Below, in pieces: positions 1 to 5,946 of a stretch of 9,051 nucleotides of DNA. The notes beneath the pieces were generated by a model. It saw nothing but the letters and a program-made list of their open reading frames with translations. It did not search any database and was not told the DNA's origin. The first letter of the stretch is position 1. Each line of letters starts with the position of its first letter. This stretch comes from Acetobacteraceae bacterium (GTDB lineage Bacteria; Pseudomonadota; Alphaproteobacteria; Acetobacterales; Acetobacteraceae), in contig CANJXD010000210.1 in NCBI GenBank assembly GCA_947478535.1, positions 1-9,051 of the forward strand, written 5' to 3'. The translations under genes and the position numbers were made by a program.

Positions 1-974
1 GAGCGCACGTCGAGAGTGGGCACCTTGGCCGGGAAGTAGCCGACTTCCGTCGAGCGCGAGACCGCGGGCTGGCCGTCGATCACCACCGAGACGTCGGTGC
101 TGGTGCCGCCCATGTCGAAGGCGATCAGCCGCGCATGGCCCATGCGTCGCGCCAGCATCACCGTGCTGGTCACGCCGCCGGCCGGGCCCGAGAGCACGGT
201 GTGCACCGGGCGTTCGGAAGCCGCGCGCGCGCTCATCAACCCGCCATCCGAGCGCACGATGTGCAGCCGCGCCGTTACGCCTTCCGACCTGAGCCGGTCC
301 TCGATGCGCGAGAGGTAGCGGCGCATGATCGGGCGCACGTAGTCGTTCATCACCGTGGTGATCGCGCGGTCGTATTCGCGGAATTCGGGCAGGATGTCCG
401 AGGAGAGCGAGACCGGGATGGCCGGGTGCCGCGCCTGCACGATCGCATACAGCGCGCGCTCATGCGCTGTGTTGGCGTAGGAGTGCATCAGCGAGATCGT
501 CAGCGCCTCGATGCCCGAGACGCAGAGCTCGTCGATCAGGGCGGTGGCGCGGTCGAGGTCGAGTGCGCGCACGACATTGCCGCGCGCATCCATGCGTTCC
601 GGCACGCCGCGCGTGTCGTCGAGCGCGGCCAGGGGATCGGGCTTGTCCATCACGATCCAGCCGAACAGCGGCCCCGGCGTCCAGGATTTCGCGAGATGCA
701 AGGTGTGCTCGAAGCCCTGCGTGACCAGCAGGCCGACGCGCGCGCCCTTGCCCTCGAGCACCGCGTTGGTCGCCACCGTGGTGCCGTGCAGCACGAGCGA
801 GATGTCGGAAGGCGCGATGCCCGCCTTGCGGCAGATCAGCCGCACGCCCTCCGCCACGCCGATCGACTGGTCCTCGGGCGTGGAGGGCGTCTTCGCCTGG
901 AATGTGCGGTGCGTGCGGTCGTCGTGCAGAAGCAGGTCGGTGAAGGTGCCACCGACGTCGATTCCGAGCCTCAT
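1..974 (-). CDS. hyuA: Hydantoinase/5-oxoprolinase subunit A (HyuA-type), N-terminal part, truncated by window edge
   Basis: Reading the minus strand from the ATG at 974-972 gives 324 uninterrupted codons that run off the left edge. The family performs ATP-dependent opening of hydantoin, 5-oxoproline or related cyclic amides, and some members carboxylate ketones; HyuA usually works with HyuB in the cytoplasm. Visible landmarks are the N-terminal GGTFTD phosphate-binding motif (residues 8-13), HGTTVATNAVLEGKGA (63-78), the PEFREYDR segment (196-203), SGPAGG (262-267) and FDMGGTSTD (286-294), all typical of the actin-like ATPase fold of Hydant_A_N and Hydantoinase_A. Full-length HyuA is about 690 residues, so roughly half is here. 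An AAGGAG Shine-Dalgarno (981-986 on the plus strand) lies 6 nt before the ATG and fixes the start. The gene diverges from the LysR gene, its likely regulator. Family certain; substrate unknown (hydantoinase, oxoprolinase or acetone-carboxylase-like). Confidence 0.93.
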   Translation of the reverse strand, partial: MRLGIDVGGTFTDLLLHDDRTHRTFQAKTPSTPEDQSIGVAEGVRLICRKAGIAPSDISLVLHGTTVATNAVLEGKGARVGLLVTQGFEHTLHLAKSWTPGPLFGWIVMDKPDPLAALDDTRGVPERMDARGNVVRALDLDRATALIDELCVSGIEALTISLMHSYANTAHERALYAIVQARHPAIPVSLSSDILPEFREYDRAITTVMNDYVRPIMRRYLSRIEDRLRSEGVTARLHIVRSDGGLMSARAASERPVHTVLSGPAGGVTSTVMLARRMGHARLIAFDMGGTSTDVSVVIDGQPAVSRSTEVGYFPAKVPTLDVR

Positions 975-1123
975 CGGCCACTCCTTATCGGGCTGAACCT
1001 GGTCGCACGTGCAGACATTGCTTGAACTTCATGACAGGCGCGGTGTAGCGTCCTCACCTTGGTCCTCCGGCAGCCGCGCACCGCCAAGTGGCGGCAAGGA
1101 CCACGCAGCGGAGGTGCAGGCCG
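975..1123. promoter_or_regulatory. Divergent control region between hyuA and the LysR gene
   Basis: This 149-bp gap separates two divergent starts and is where a LysR protein would be expected to bind. Directly visible are a perfect palindrome GCACGTGC (1005-1012), the short dyad TGAA-C-TTCA (1023-1031), a T-N11-A match (T1019 to A1031) of the kind found in LysR boxes, and a perfect inverted repeat CCGCCA-AG-TGGCGG (1081-1094) flanked by the complementary pair TGGTCC (1060-1065) and GGACCA (1098-1103). A weak sigma70-like pair for the LysR gene could be TTGAAC (1022-1027) and TAGCGT (1046-1051) with an 18-bp spacer. The location is solid. The individual elements are inference, because GC-rich DNA yields short dyads easily. 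Confidence 0.45.
1110..1115 (+). promoter_or_regulatory. Ribosome binding site deciding the LysR start
   Basis: GGAGGT lies 8 nt before ATG 1124. This favours that start over the in-frame GTG at 1088, which would add 12 residues (MAARTTQRRCRP) with no relation to the family's N-terminus and no good Shine-Dalgarno. Confidence 0.8.
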
Positions 1124-2113
1124 ATGATCCGAAGCTTCGTGCCGCTCAACGCGCTCCGCGCCTTCGAGGCCGCGGCGCGGCACCAGAGCTTCGTCGCTGC
1201 GGCCAAGGAGCTCAACGTCACCCCGGCCGCGATCAGCCACCACGTGAAGGTGCTGGAAGATTACATCGGCACCGCGCTGTTCACCCGGCGCAACCGTTCC
1301 ATCGAGCTGACGGCGGCCGGCCGCGCCTGCTTCCAGCCGTTGGAGAAGGCGTTCCGCGAGATCGAGGACACGGCGCTGCGCCTGCGCGGCGCGCTGGCCG
1401 ATGGGCCTCTGCGCGTGCGCGTCGCGCAGTGTTTCGCGGCGAAGTGGTTGCTGCCGCGCATCGACCGGTTCCAGAAGGCCAATCCGGAGATCGACCTGCA
1501 GATCTCCGTCTCCAGCCAGATATACGATTTCCGATTCGACGAGATGGACCTGATCCTGCGCATGCGCGCCGGCGATTTCCGCGGCTTCATGGCGGAGCCG
1601 ATCCTGACCGAGAAGGTGCTGCCGGTCTGCAGCCCCGACTTCCTCCGCCGCCATGGGCCGGTGCGCGCGCCGCGCGACCTGGCCCGTCTGCCGCTGATCC
1701 ATGACGACAACATGCGCACCGTGCCGACCTTCCCGACCTGGCGCATGTGGTTCGATGCGGCCGGCGTGCCGGAGGCGCAGGTCGCCGGCGGCAACCGTTT
1801 CGATTCCTCGCCCATGGCGGTGGATGCGGCCATGATCGGCCAGGGCGTATGCCTCGGCCGCAGCGCCATCGTGGCGGGCGACATCGCCGCTGGCCGCCTG
1901 GTCCCGATGCTCGACTGGAGCTATCCGGTTTCGCACGCCTATTTCATCATCTATCCGGAAGGAACCTTGAAGGGCCCCAAGGTCCGGCGCTTTCGCGACT
2001 GGCTCGTGCAGGAAGCGGCCGCGGAGCCCCTCCCGCAATCCGGTGCCGGACCGGCGAAGCCGCGCGCGGCAGCCCCGCGCCTCGCTCACAACGCCAGCCA
2101 CGCGACAGCCTGA
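1124..2113 (+). CDS. LysR-family transcriptional regulator, GcvA/AmpR-like group
   Basis: A 329-residue DNA-binding regulator. The N-terminal winged helix-turn-helix spans about residues 8-67, with the recognition part AKELNVTPAAISHHVKVLE (27-45) and the wing ...GTALFTRRNRSIELTAAG. The periplasmic-binding-like effector domain follows from about residue 93 to 297. MIRSFVPLNALRAFEAAARH is the usual opening of the GcvA-like group. It diverges from hyuA and is expected to activate or repress hyuA, and perhaps the neighbouring transport operon, in response to a pathway metabolite; autoregulation is also usual. The C-terminus carries about 30 extra residues rich in Ala and Pro (after WLVQEA, residue 298) beyond the normal family end. 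The last 28 bases overlap the 3' end of the convergent alpha/beta-hydrolase gene. Family assignment is secure; targets and effector are inferred. Confidence 0.93.
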   Translation: MIRSFVPLNALRAFEAAARHQSFVAAAKELNVTPAAISHHVKVLEDYIGTALFTRRNRSIELTAAGRACFQPLEKAFREIEDTALRLRGALADGPLRVRVAQCFAAKWLLPRIDRFQKANPEIDLQISVSSQIYDFRFDEMDLILRMRAGDFRGFMAEPILTEKVLPVCSPDFLRRHGPVRAPRDLARLPLIHDDNMRTVPTFPTWRMWFDAAGVPEAQVAGGNRFDSSPMAVDAAMIGQGVCLGRSAIVAGDIAAGRLVPMLDWSYPVSHAYFIIYPEGTLKGPKVRRFRDWLVQEAAAEPLPQSGAGPAKPRAAAPRLAHNASHATA

Positions 2114-3732
2114 TCGTCGCAGGCGGCGCCCGATGCCGAATCGACGCTGAGGCCGCTGCTCCGCAGGAGCGGAACCAGCGCCGCCACGTCGGGATCCTCG
2201 GCCGGCAGCAGCACCGCCGCGCGCGTGGCGGCGAAATCCATCGGCAGCCGCGCGCCGGCCAGCGCCTGCGCCAGGGCGAGGTGGTCGTTGCCGGAGAGCA
2301 CCTGCGCGGTGAAGCGGCGATGCAGCCGCGCGACGTCGATCCAGGGGCCGAGGCGGCGCGCCGTCTCCGCCCGTCTGTCGCACCAGGGCCGATAGAGCAG
2401 CCGGTCGCGCGCCTCCGCCCAGGCGCCGAGCAGGTGCATCCCGTCCCAGGAGGGCTCGCGAAACGGGTGCAGTTCGCTCACCGCACGGCTCGAGGGGCGT
2501 GGCGGATCCACCAGGAGCAGCCGCCCGACCCGCCCGGGCAGGGCCTCGGCCAATCGCCAGGCGAGGGCCGCGCCATTGCCGCGGCCGCCGAGGTCGAGCC
2601 GCGCGATGCCCAGCGCGTCCAGCAGCCCGACCAGCGCCGCCACCTGCGCCAGTGCCGGCTCATCCTCCGTCGGCAGGGCGGGGCTCAGCCCATGGCCCGG
2701 CAGTTCCGGCACCAGCACGCGCCGGCGTGAAGCGGCGCGGCGTGCCACGGCCTCCCACTCCCAGGCGCCGCCGGGGCTGTCGTGCAACAGCAGCAGGGGG
2801 ATGTCGGTATCGGCCTCGCCGCCATAGCCGCGCAGCAGCATGTTGCCCGCGAAGCCCAGCGCGCCGTCCAGCGTGGTGGCGACGCGATCCTGCGGCGCCG
2901 GCGCCTCCGGCAGGGTGACGTCCATGGCCGCGAAGGCCTCGCGCACGGCGGCGGCTCGTGCCGCCAGGGCGGGTGCTGCGCGGCGGATGGTCACGCCGGG
3001 CGTCGCGCCGAGGCGATCCAGGTGGTCGAAGAGCAGGTCGTCCGAATGCGCCATGACGCAGGCGGGCATGCGCAGCCCGGCGAGCGCCGCCACCGCCTCG
3101 AACCGGAAGGAAGCCGCATAGGCGGTGGCATAGGCAGGGCCCGCCGCCAGGATGTCCTGCACCACCGCATTGTGCCGCGCCGGGTCGGGCGGGTCGCGCG
3201 TCAGCCGCGCGGCATGGCCCGGCAGGTACCAGGGGAAGAACGCATACTGGTCGCGCACGCGCCACCAGAGCCGCATGACGTGCGAGCCGTCCCACTGCGG
3301 TGCGAAATCCGGCAGGTAGAAATTCAGATGCGATTCCTTCTCCTGCGCGGTGAAGGCGGGGTAGCCATCCATCACCATGCCGGCGACGAAGTCCGGCACG
3401 CGCTGCGCCATGGCTGCGGCGATGGTGGCCCCGGTATGCGTGCCATAGACGAAGGCGCGCGGCACGCCGATGGCGCGAAACCCGCGCAGGATCGCCTCCG
3501 CGAAGTCACCCATCTCCGGCGCCGCCTGCGTGAGCGGGTCGGAGGCGCCGTAGCCCGGCGTGTCCACCGCGAACACCGTGAAATCCTGCGCCAGCAGGCG
3601 CGCCAGCGGCAGAAGGACCATGGAGGAGCGCGGCGATTCATGCAGCATGATCAGCGCGGGGCCGCGGCCGAACCGCCGCAGATGCAATGCGCGGCCATCC
3701 TGCACGGCCACCTGTCGGCGTTCGTCGATCAC
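2086..3732 (-). CDS. Tandem double alpha/beta-hydrolase-fold protein lacking serine nucleophiles
   Basis: A 548-residue protein with no signal peptide or membrane segment, read as two alpha/beta-hydrolase domains (about 1-270 and 285-548). Half one has an HGxP-like LHESPRSS loop (H31), VDTPGYGASDP (57-66) and the elbow G97-T-H-T-G101. Half two repeats these as LHDSPGG (H317), PELPGHGLSP (342-351) and G383-R-G-N-G387. The cap region is also duplicated: W147-D-G-x-H151, R160-D161 and P167-W168 recur exactly 282 residues later as W429, H433, R442-D443 and P449-W450. In both elbows the usual Ser of G-x-S-x-G is absent (His99 and Gly385), and no His follows where the triad base belongs. A hydrolase annotation is therefore by fold only; it may be a non-catalytic binding protein or use unusual chemistry. 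The start GTG (3732-3730) has no clear Shine-Dalgarno; GTG at codon 8 is an alternative. It is flanked by regulator and amidohydrolase genes, so it is probably part of the same pathway. Confidence 0.85.
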   Translation of the reverse strand: MIDERRQVAVQDGRALHLRRFGRGPALIMLHESPRSSMVLLPLARLLAQDFTVFAVDTPGYGASDPLTQAAPEMGDFAEAILRGFRAIGVPRAFVYGTHTGATIAAAMAQRVPDFVAGMVMDGYPAFTAQEKESHLNFYLPDFAPQWDGSHVMRLWWRVRDQYAFFPWYLPGHAARLTRDPPDPARHNAVVQDILAAGPAYATAYAASFRFEAVAALAGLRMPACVMAHSDDLLFDHLDRLGATPGVTIRRAAPALAARAAAVREAFAAMDVTLPEAPAPQDRVATTLDGALGFAGNMLLRGYGGEADTDIPLLLLHDSPGGAWEWEAVARRAASRRRVLVPELPGHGLSPALPTEDEPALAQVAALVGLLDALGIARLDLGGRGNGAALAWRLAEALPGRVGRLLLVDPPRPSSRAVSELHPFREPSWDGMHLLGAWAEARDRLLYRPWCDRRAETARRLGPWIDVARLHRRFTAQVLSGNDHLALAQALAGARLPMDFAATRAAVLLPAEDPDVAALVPLLRSSGLSVDSASGAACDDQAVAWLAL

Positions 3733-3770
3733 GGTGCGGGCATGAGGCTGGCGGTCTGGCGGTGACGCAT
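3729..3770 (-). CDS. Possible 13-codon upstream ORF coupled to the double hydrolase
   Basis: On the minus strand an ATG at 3770-3768 opens a reading frame for MRHRQTASLMPAP. Its TGA stop (3731-3729) overlaps the GTG start of the downstream gene as GTGA. A purine run GAAGGGGGG (3792-3784) lies upstream, but its distance to this ATG (13 nt after the last G) is long. The GTGA overlap is the classic geometry for translational coupling and could explain why the GTG has no Shine-Dalgarno of its own. It may equally be chance in a 170-bp gap. Confidence 0.22.
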   Translation of the reverse strand: MRHRQTASLMPAP

Positions 3771-3774
3771 GCGG

Positions 3775-3793
3775 CGAAGGCTACCCCCCTTCG
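3775..3793 (-). promoter_or_regulatory. Hairpin that would mask a Shine-Dalgarno in the double-hydrolase leader
   Basis: In minus-strand RNA, CGAAGG (3793-3788) and CCTTCG (3780-3775) form a perfect 6-bp stem with a 7-nt loop GGGGTAG. The stem and loop contain the only purine-rich Shine-Dalgarno-like run in this leader. It has no U tract, so it does not look like a terminator. Confidence 0.3.
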
Positions 3794-3818
3794 TCGCGCC
3801 GTTTCGACTCAGCAGGAC

Positions 3819-3832
3819 TAGGCCTCGGCCTA
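3819..3832. promoter_or_regulatory. Inverted repeat TAGGCC-TC-GGCCTA, candidate operator
   Basis: Perfect 6-bp arms with a 2-bp spacer lie just upstream of the candidate extended -10 at 3837-3845, where a -35 hexamer would normally be. That position suits an activator or repressor of the amidohydrolase-liv operon. The binding protein is unknown; the nearby LysR regulator is the obvious candidate, although LysR boxes are usually T-N11-A. Confidence 0.35.
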
Positions 3833-3836
3833 TGTC

Positions 3837-3845
3837 TGGTATGTT
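3837..3845 (+). promoter_or_regulatory. Candidate extended -10 promoter element for the amidohydrolase-liv operon
   Basis: TGGTATGTT matches the TG-N-TATAAT extended -10 pattern at the TG and at four of six hexamer positions, in the AT-richest part of the gap. No -35 hexamer lies at normal spacing; the inverted repeat occupies that place. Transcription would start near 3852, leaving a leader of about 50 nt. Confidence 0.35.
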
Positions 3846-3903
3846 GATCGGAACCGCCTCGGCTCGCGATGCTGCCGCCTCCGGCAGGGATTAAGGACGC
3901 GCA

Positions 3904-4809
3904 GTGGGCAGCATCGACATCGTCGTGAACCTCCACACGCCTGAGGAGGTGCTGGGCGCACAGACCGGCTTCGACGCCTCGTTCGAAAGCCAGGTCCGCA
4001 TGTCCGACGAGGTGCGCCTCGGCGTCGCGATCCCTGACTACATCGCGAAGATGGATCGCGCGGGCATCGAGCGTTCGCTGCTGATCGCCACACGCGCCGG
4101 CGACCTCAACATCCGCGGCTCCTACGAGATCACTTATGAGCGCGTCGCCGCGGTTTGCGCGCAGTACCCGGACCGCTTCTCCGGCCTGGCCGGGATCGAC
4201 CCCACCCGCGGCATGCGGGGCTTGCGCGAGTTCGAGGATGCGGTGCGGCGGCTTGGCTTCGTGGGTGGGCACCTCTATCCGCATTGGTTCGGCCTGCCGC
4301 CCGACGACGCGAAGTACTATCCCTACTACGCGAAATGCTGCGAGCTCGACGTGCCGATCATGATGCAGGTCGGCCAGAACCTGATCTACTCGCGCGAGCG
4401 GCGCCTGCCCAGCGTGGGCCGCCCGATCACCCTGGACAAGGTGGCAATCGATTTTCCCGAACTGCGCCTTCTCGGCATCCACATCGGCGTGCCCTGGACC
4501 GAGGAGATGATGGCCATGGCCTGGAAGCACGAGAACGTCTTCATCGGCGTCGATGCCTATGCGCCGCGCTACTGGCCGAAAGCCCTGGTGCATTACCTCA
4601 ACAGCTATGGCCGGGCGAAGGTGCTGTTCGGCACCGACTGGCCGGTGATCGACCCCGAACGCGCGGTGCGCGAGGTGGCGGCGCTGAACCTGCGGCCCGA
4701 AAGCCGCCGCGCGCTGATGCGCGACAATGCCCTGGCCGTCTTCAGACACCTGCGGCGCGATCCCACGCAACTCGTGAACCCAACAACAACAACAGAGGCT
4801 TTGCCATGA
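3904..4809 (+). CDS. Amidohydrolase family 2 protein (COG2159/ACMSD-like TIM barrel)
   Basis: A 301-residue cytoplasmic TIM-barrel protein of the metal-dependent hydrolase superfamily, Amidohydro_2 branch. Recognisable are the N-terminal strand IDIVVNLHTPEE (4-15), FSGLAGIDP (92-100), GFVGGHLYPHWFGLPP (118-133), LLGIHIGVPWTEEMMAMAWKHENVFIG split over 189-215, and VLFGTDWPVIDPERA (240-254). His193 and Asp245 correspond to the late metal/catalytic positions. The first-strand HxH has become N9-L-H11, and the fifth-strand position, often His, reads QVGQ (155-158), so metal binding is uncertain. GTG start, chosen for AAGGA 6 nt upstream and the family-like N-terminus. First gene of the operon; its TGA overlaps the next ATG (ATGA, 4806-4809). 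Relatives decarboxylate or hydrate aromatic-pathway acids or hydrolyse amides or lactones; which applies here is not visible. Confidence 0.88.
   Translation: MGSIDIVVNLHTPEEVLGAQTGFDASFESQVRMSDEVRLGVAIPDYIAKMDRAGIERSLLIATRAGDLNIRGSYEITYERVAAVCAQYPDRFSGLAGIDPTRGMRGLREFEDAVRRLGFVGGHLYPHWFGLPPDDAKYYPYYAKCCELDVPIMMQVGQNLIYSRERRLPSVGRPITLDKVAIDFPELRLLGIHIGVPWTEEMMAMAWKHENVFIGVDAYAPRYWPKALVHYLNSYGRAKVLFGTDWPVIDPERAVREVAALNLRPESRRALMRDNALAVFRHLRRDPTQLVNPTTTTEALP
4781..4795 (+). repeat. (CAA)4-CAG run serving as C-terminal codons and unstructured leader
   Basis: Four CAA triplets plus CAG are read in the amidohydrolase frame as part of P-TTTT-E. They sit directly before the AGAGG Shine-Dalgarno (4794-4798) of the binding-protein gene. 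Such C/A-rich stretches do not fold, so the run may keep that ribosome site open. It contrasts with the GC-rich surroundings. Confidence 0.5.
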
Positions 4810-5942
4810 TGAACATCAGCAAGCGGGCTTTGCTCGCGGGCGGCACGGCGTTGCTCGCCGCCCCGCGCCTTGCGCAGGCGCAAACTACCGTGCAGATCGG
4901 CGCGACGGTGCCGATCACGGGGCCCTTCGCGCCCTCGGGCATCCAGTACTACAACTCGTTGCGCATGGCGCAGGACGACATCAACGCGGTGGCGGGTGGG
5001 CCGCGGCTACGCTTCGTCATCGAGGACACCGGCGGCAACAACACCACGGCGGTGAACGCCTTCGTCAAGCTGGTCCGCCAGACCGCGCCGCCGCTCATCT
5101 TTCTCTCCAGCCTGTCGACCCAGAACCTGGCCTCCGAGCCCGAGGTCGGGCGCGCGCGCATCCCCTGCCTCTATGCCGGTGGCGCGATCGCCGTCGCCGA
5201 GCGCGGCAACAACTGGATGTTCCGCATCCGCCCGGCCGACAACCTCGGCGCGGCGGCGATCGGCTTCGCGGTAACGGACGTGCTGAAACGCAGCAAGCCC
5301 GGCATCCTCTACACGCAGGACGACTACGGCACCGGCGCCTCCAACGCGATCGAGGCGCTGCTGAAGGAGCGTGGCGTCGATGTCGTGGCGAAGGAGGCCT
5401 TCTCGCCGCGCGACAACGACTTCTCCGCCCAGCTGCTCAGCCTGCGCAGCAAGGGTGCCGACGCGATCATCCTCTTCGCCTACAATCGCGACGGTGCGTT
5501 GATCCTTCGCCAGCGGCGCAGCCTGGGCATCGACCTGCCGCTGATCGGCGGCTCGGCGCTGATTGCGCCTTCCACGCTCGACCTCGTGGAGCCCGCGGAC
5601 CTCGCCGGCGTGCACGCGGCGGGCGACACCGTGCTCGGCTCGGTGATCAGCCCGCAGAGCGAGGATTTCGTGAAGCGCTACACCGATCGCTGGGGCTTCG
5701 CGCCCGATCCCTTCGGCGCCGCCTATTACGATGGCGCGCTGATCGTGGCGCAGGCCCTGAAGGATGTCGGGCCGGACGCGCAGAAGATTCGCGACTATCT
5801 CGCGGCGCTGCGCGATTTCCGCGGCATCGCGCGCACCTACCGGACGGACGAGAAGAACAACATGGCGCACAGCGTCGTGCTGGTGGTCTTCCAGCCCGGC
5901 ACCAAGCAGTTCCGCCCGCTCGCCACCTTTCCGCCGGCGTAA
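4806..5942 (+). CDS. livJ: HAAT-family ABC transporter periplasmic substrate-binding protein (LivJ/UrtA-like)
   Basis: A 378-residue type I periplasmic binding protein (Peripla_BP_6 fold) that would capture the substrate and deliver it to the LivHM channel. An N-terminal signal, M1 to about Ala25 (cleavage after LAQA, before QTTVQIG), has an SKRALL stretch and a hydrophobic core; it may use Sec or, with its KR pair, Tat. After it come IGATVPITGPFAPSG (31-45), QYYNSLRMAQDDIN (47-60), a typical first-lobe GPLSGP-like opening, LLYT-like GILYTQDDYGTGASNAIEA (166-184), and AAYYDGALIVAQAL (305-318). There is no lipobox, so it is a free periplasmic protein. ATG 4806 overlaps the amidohydrolase stop and is followed by a second ATG at 4809; AGAGG lies 7 nt before the first. 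The symbol reflects family only: HAAT binding proteins take branched-chain amino acids, amides, urea or aromatic acids, and the ligand here is unknown. Confidence 0.93.
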   Translation: MMNISKRALLAGGTALLAAPRLAQAQTTVQIGATVPITGPFAPSGIQYYNSLRMAQDDINAVAGGPRLRFVIEDTGGNNTTAVNAFVKLVRQTAPPLIFLSSLSTQNLASEPEVGRARIPCLYAGGAIAVAERGNNWMFRIRPADNLGAAAIGFAVTDVLKRSKPGILYTQDDYGTGASNAIEALLKERGVDVVAKEAFSPRDNDFSAQLLSLRSKGADAIILFAYNRDGALILRQRRSLGIDLPLIGGSALIAPSTLDLVEPADLAGVHAAGDTVLGSVISPQSEDFVKRYTDRWGFAPDPFGAAYYDGALIVAQALKDVGPDAQKIRDYLAALRDFRGIARTYRTDEKNNMAHSVVLVVFQPGTKQFRPLATFPPA

Positions 5943-5946
5943 GGGC

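Larger units (their letters stand above)
3733..3903. promoter_or_regulatory. Divergent control region between the double hydrolase and the amidohydrolase-liv operon
   Basis: This 171-bp gap holds the promoters for two divergent units. Its centre (about 3800-3855) is locally AT-richer than the flanking genes. Rightward elements seen are a 14-bp inverted repeat (3819-3832), an extended -10 (3837-3845), a leader hairpin (3872-3887) and AAGGA (3893-3897) 6 nt before the GTG start. Leftward elements are a hairpin covering a purine-rich Shine-Dalgarno (3775-3793) and a mini-ORF. I saw no convincing leftward -35/-10 pair. Confidence 0.5.

Noticed and set aside
224..234. Short alternating CG run as a possible Z-DNA or repeat element
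   Set aside because: It lies inside hyuA codons for Ala/Arg and is expected at this GC content; similar runs occur in livF.
135..1025. Plus-strand open frame of 296 codons across hyuA
   Set aside because: The opposite strand encodes conserved HyuA motifs throughout. This frame is His/Arg/Ala-rich with no recognisable domain.
2102..2120. Inverted repeat GCGAC...GTCGC at the LysR/double-hydrolase junction as a shared terminator
   Set aside because: Only a 5-bp stem with a 9-nt loop, inside coding sequence on one strand and without a T tract on either side.
971..2383. Long minus-strand open frame (470 codons) opposite the LysR gene
   Set aside because: It is a GC-driven shadow: Arg/Ala/His-rich, without any family motif, and it covers the start of hyuA and the end of the double hydrolase in wrong frames. 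The plus-strand LysR frame has clear domains and a Shine-Dalgarno.
3781..4770. Minus-strand open frame (329 codons) opposite the amidohydrolase
   Set aside because: Shadow of a gene with strong family motifs; its composition is low-complexity His/Arg/Ala, and it spans the divergent promoter region.
4155..4805. Upstream extension of the binding-protein frame (a 595-codon fusion)
   Set aside because: The extension overlaps the amidohydrolase out of frame, has shadow composition, and precedes an obvious signal peptide starting at 4806.
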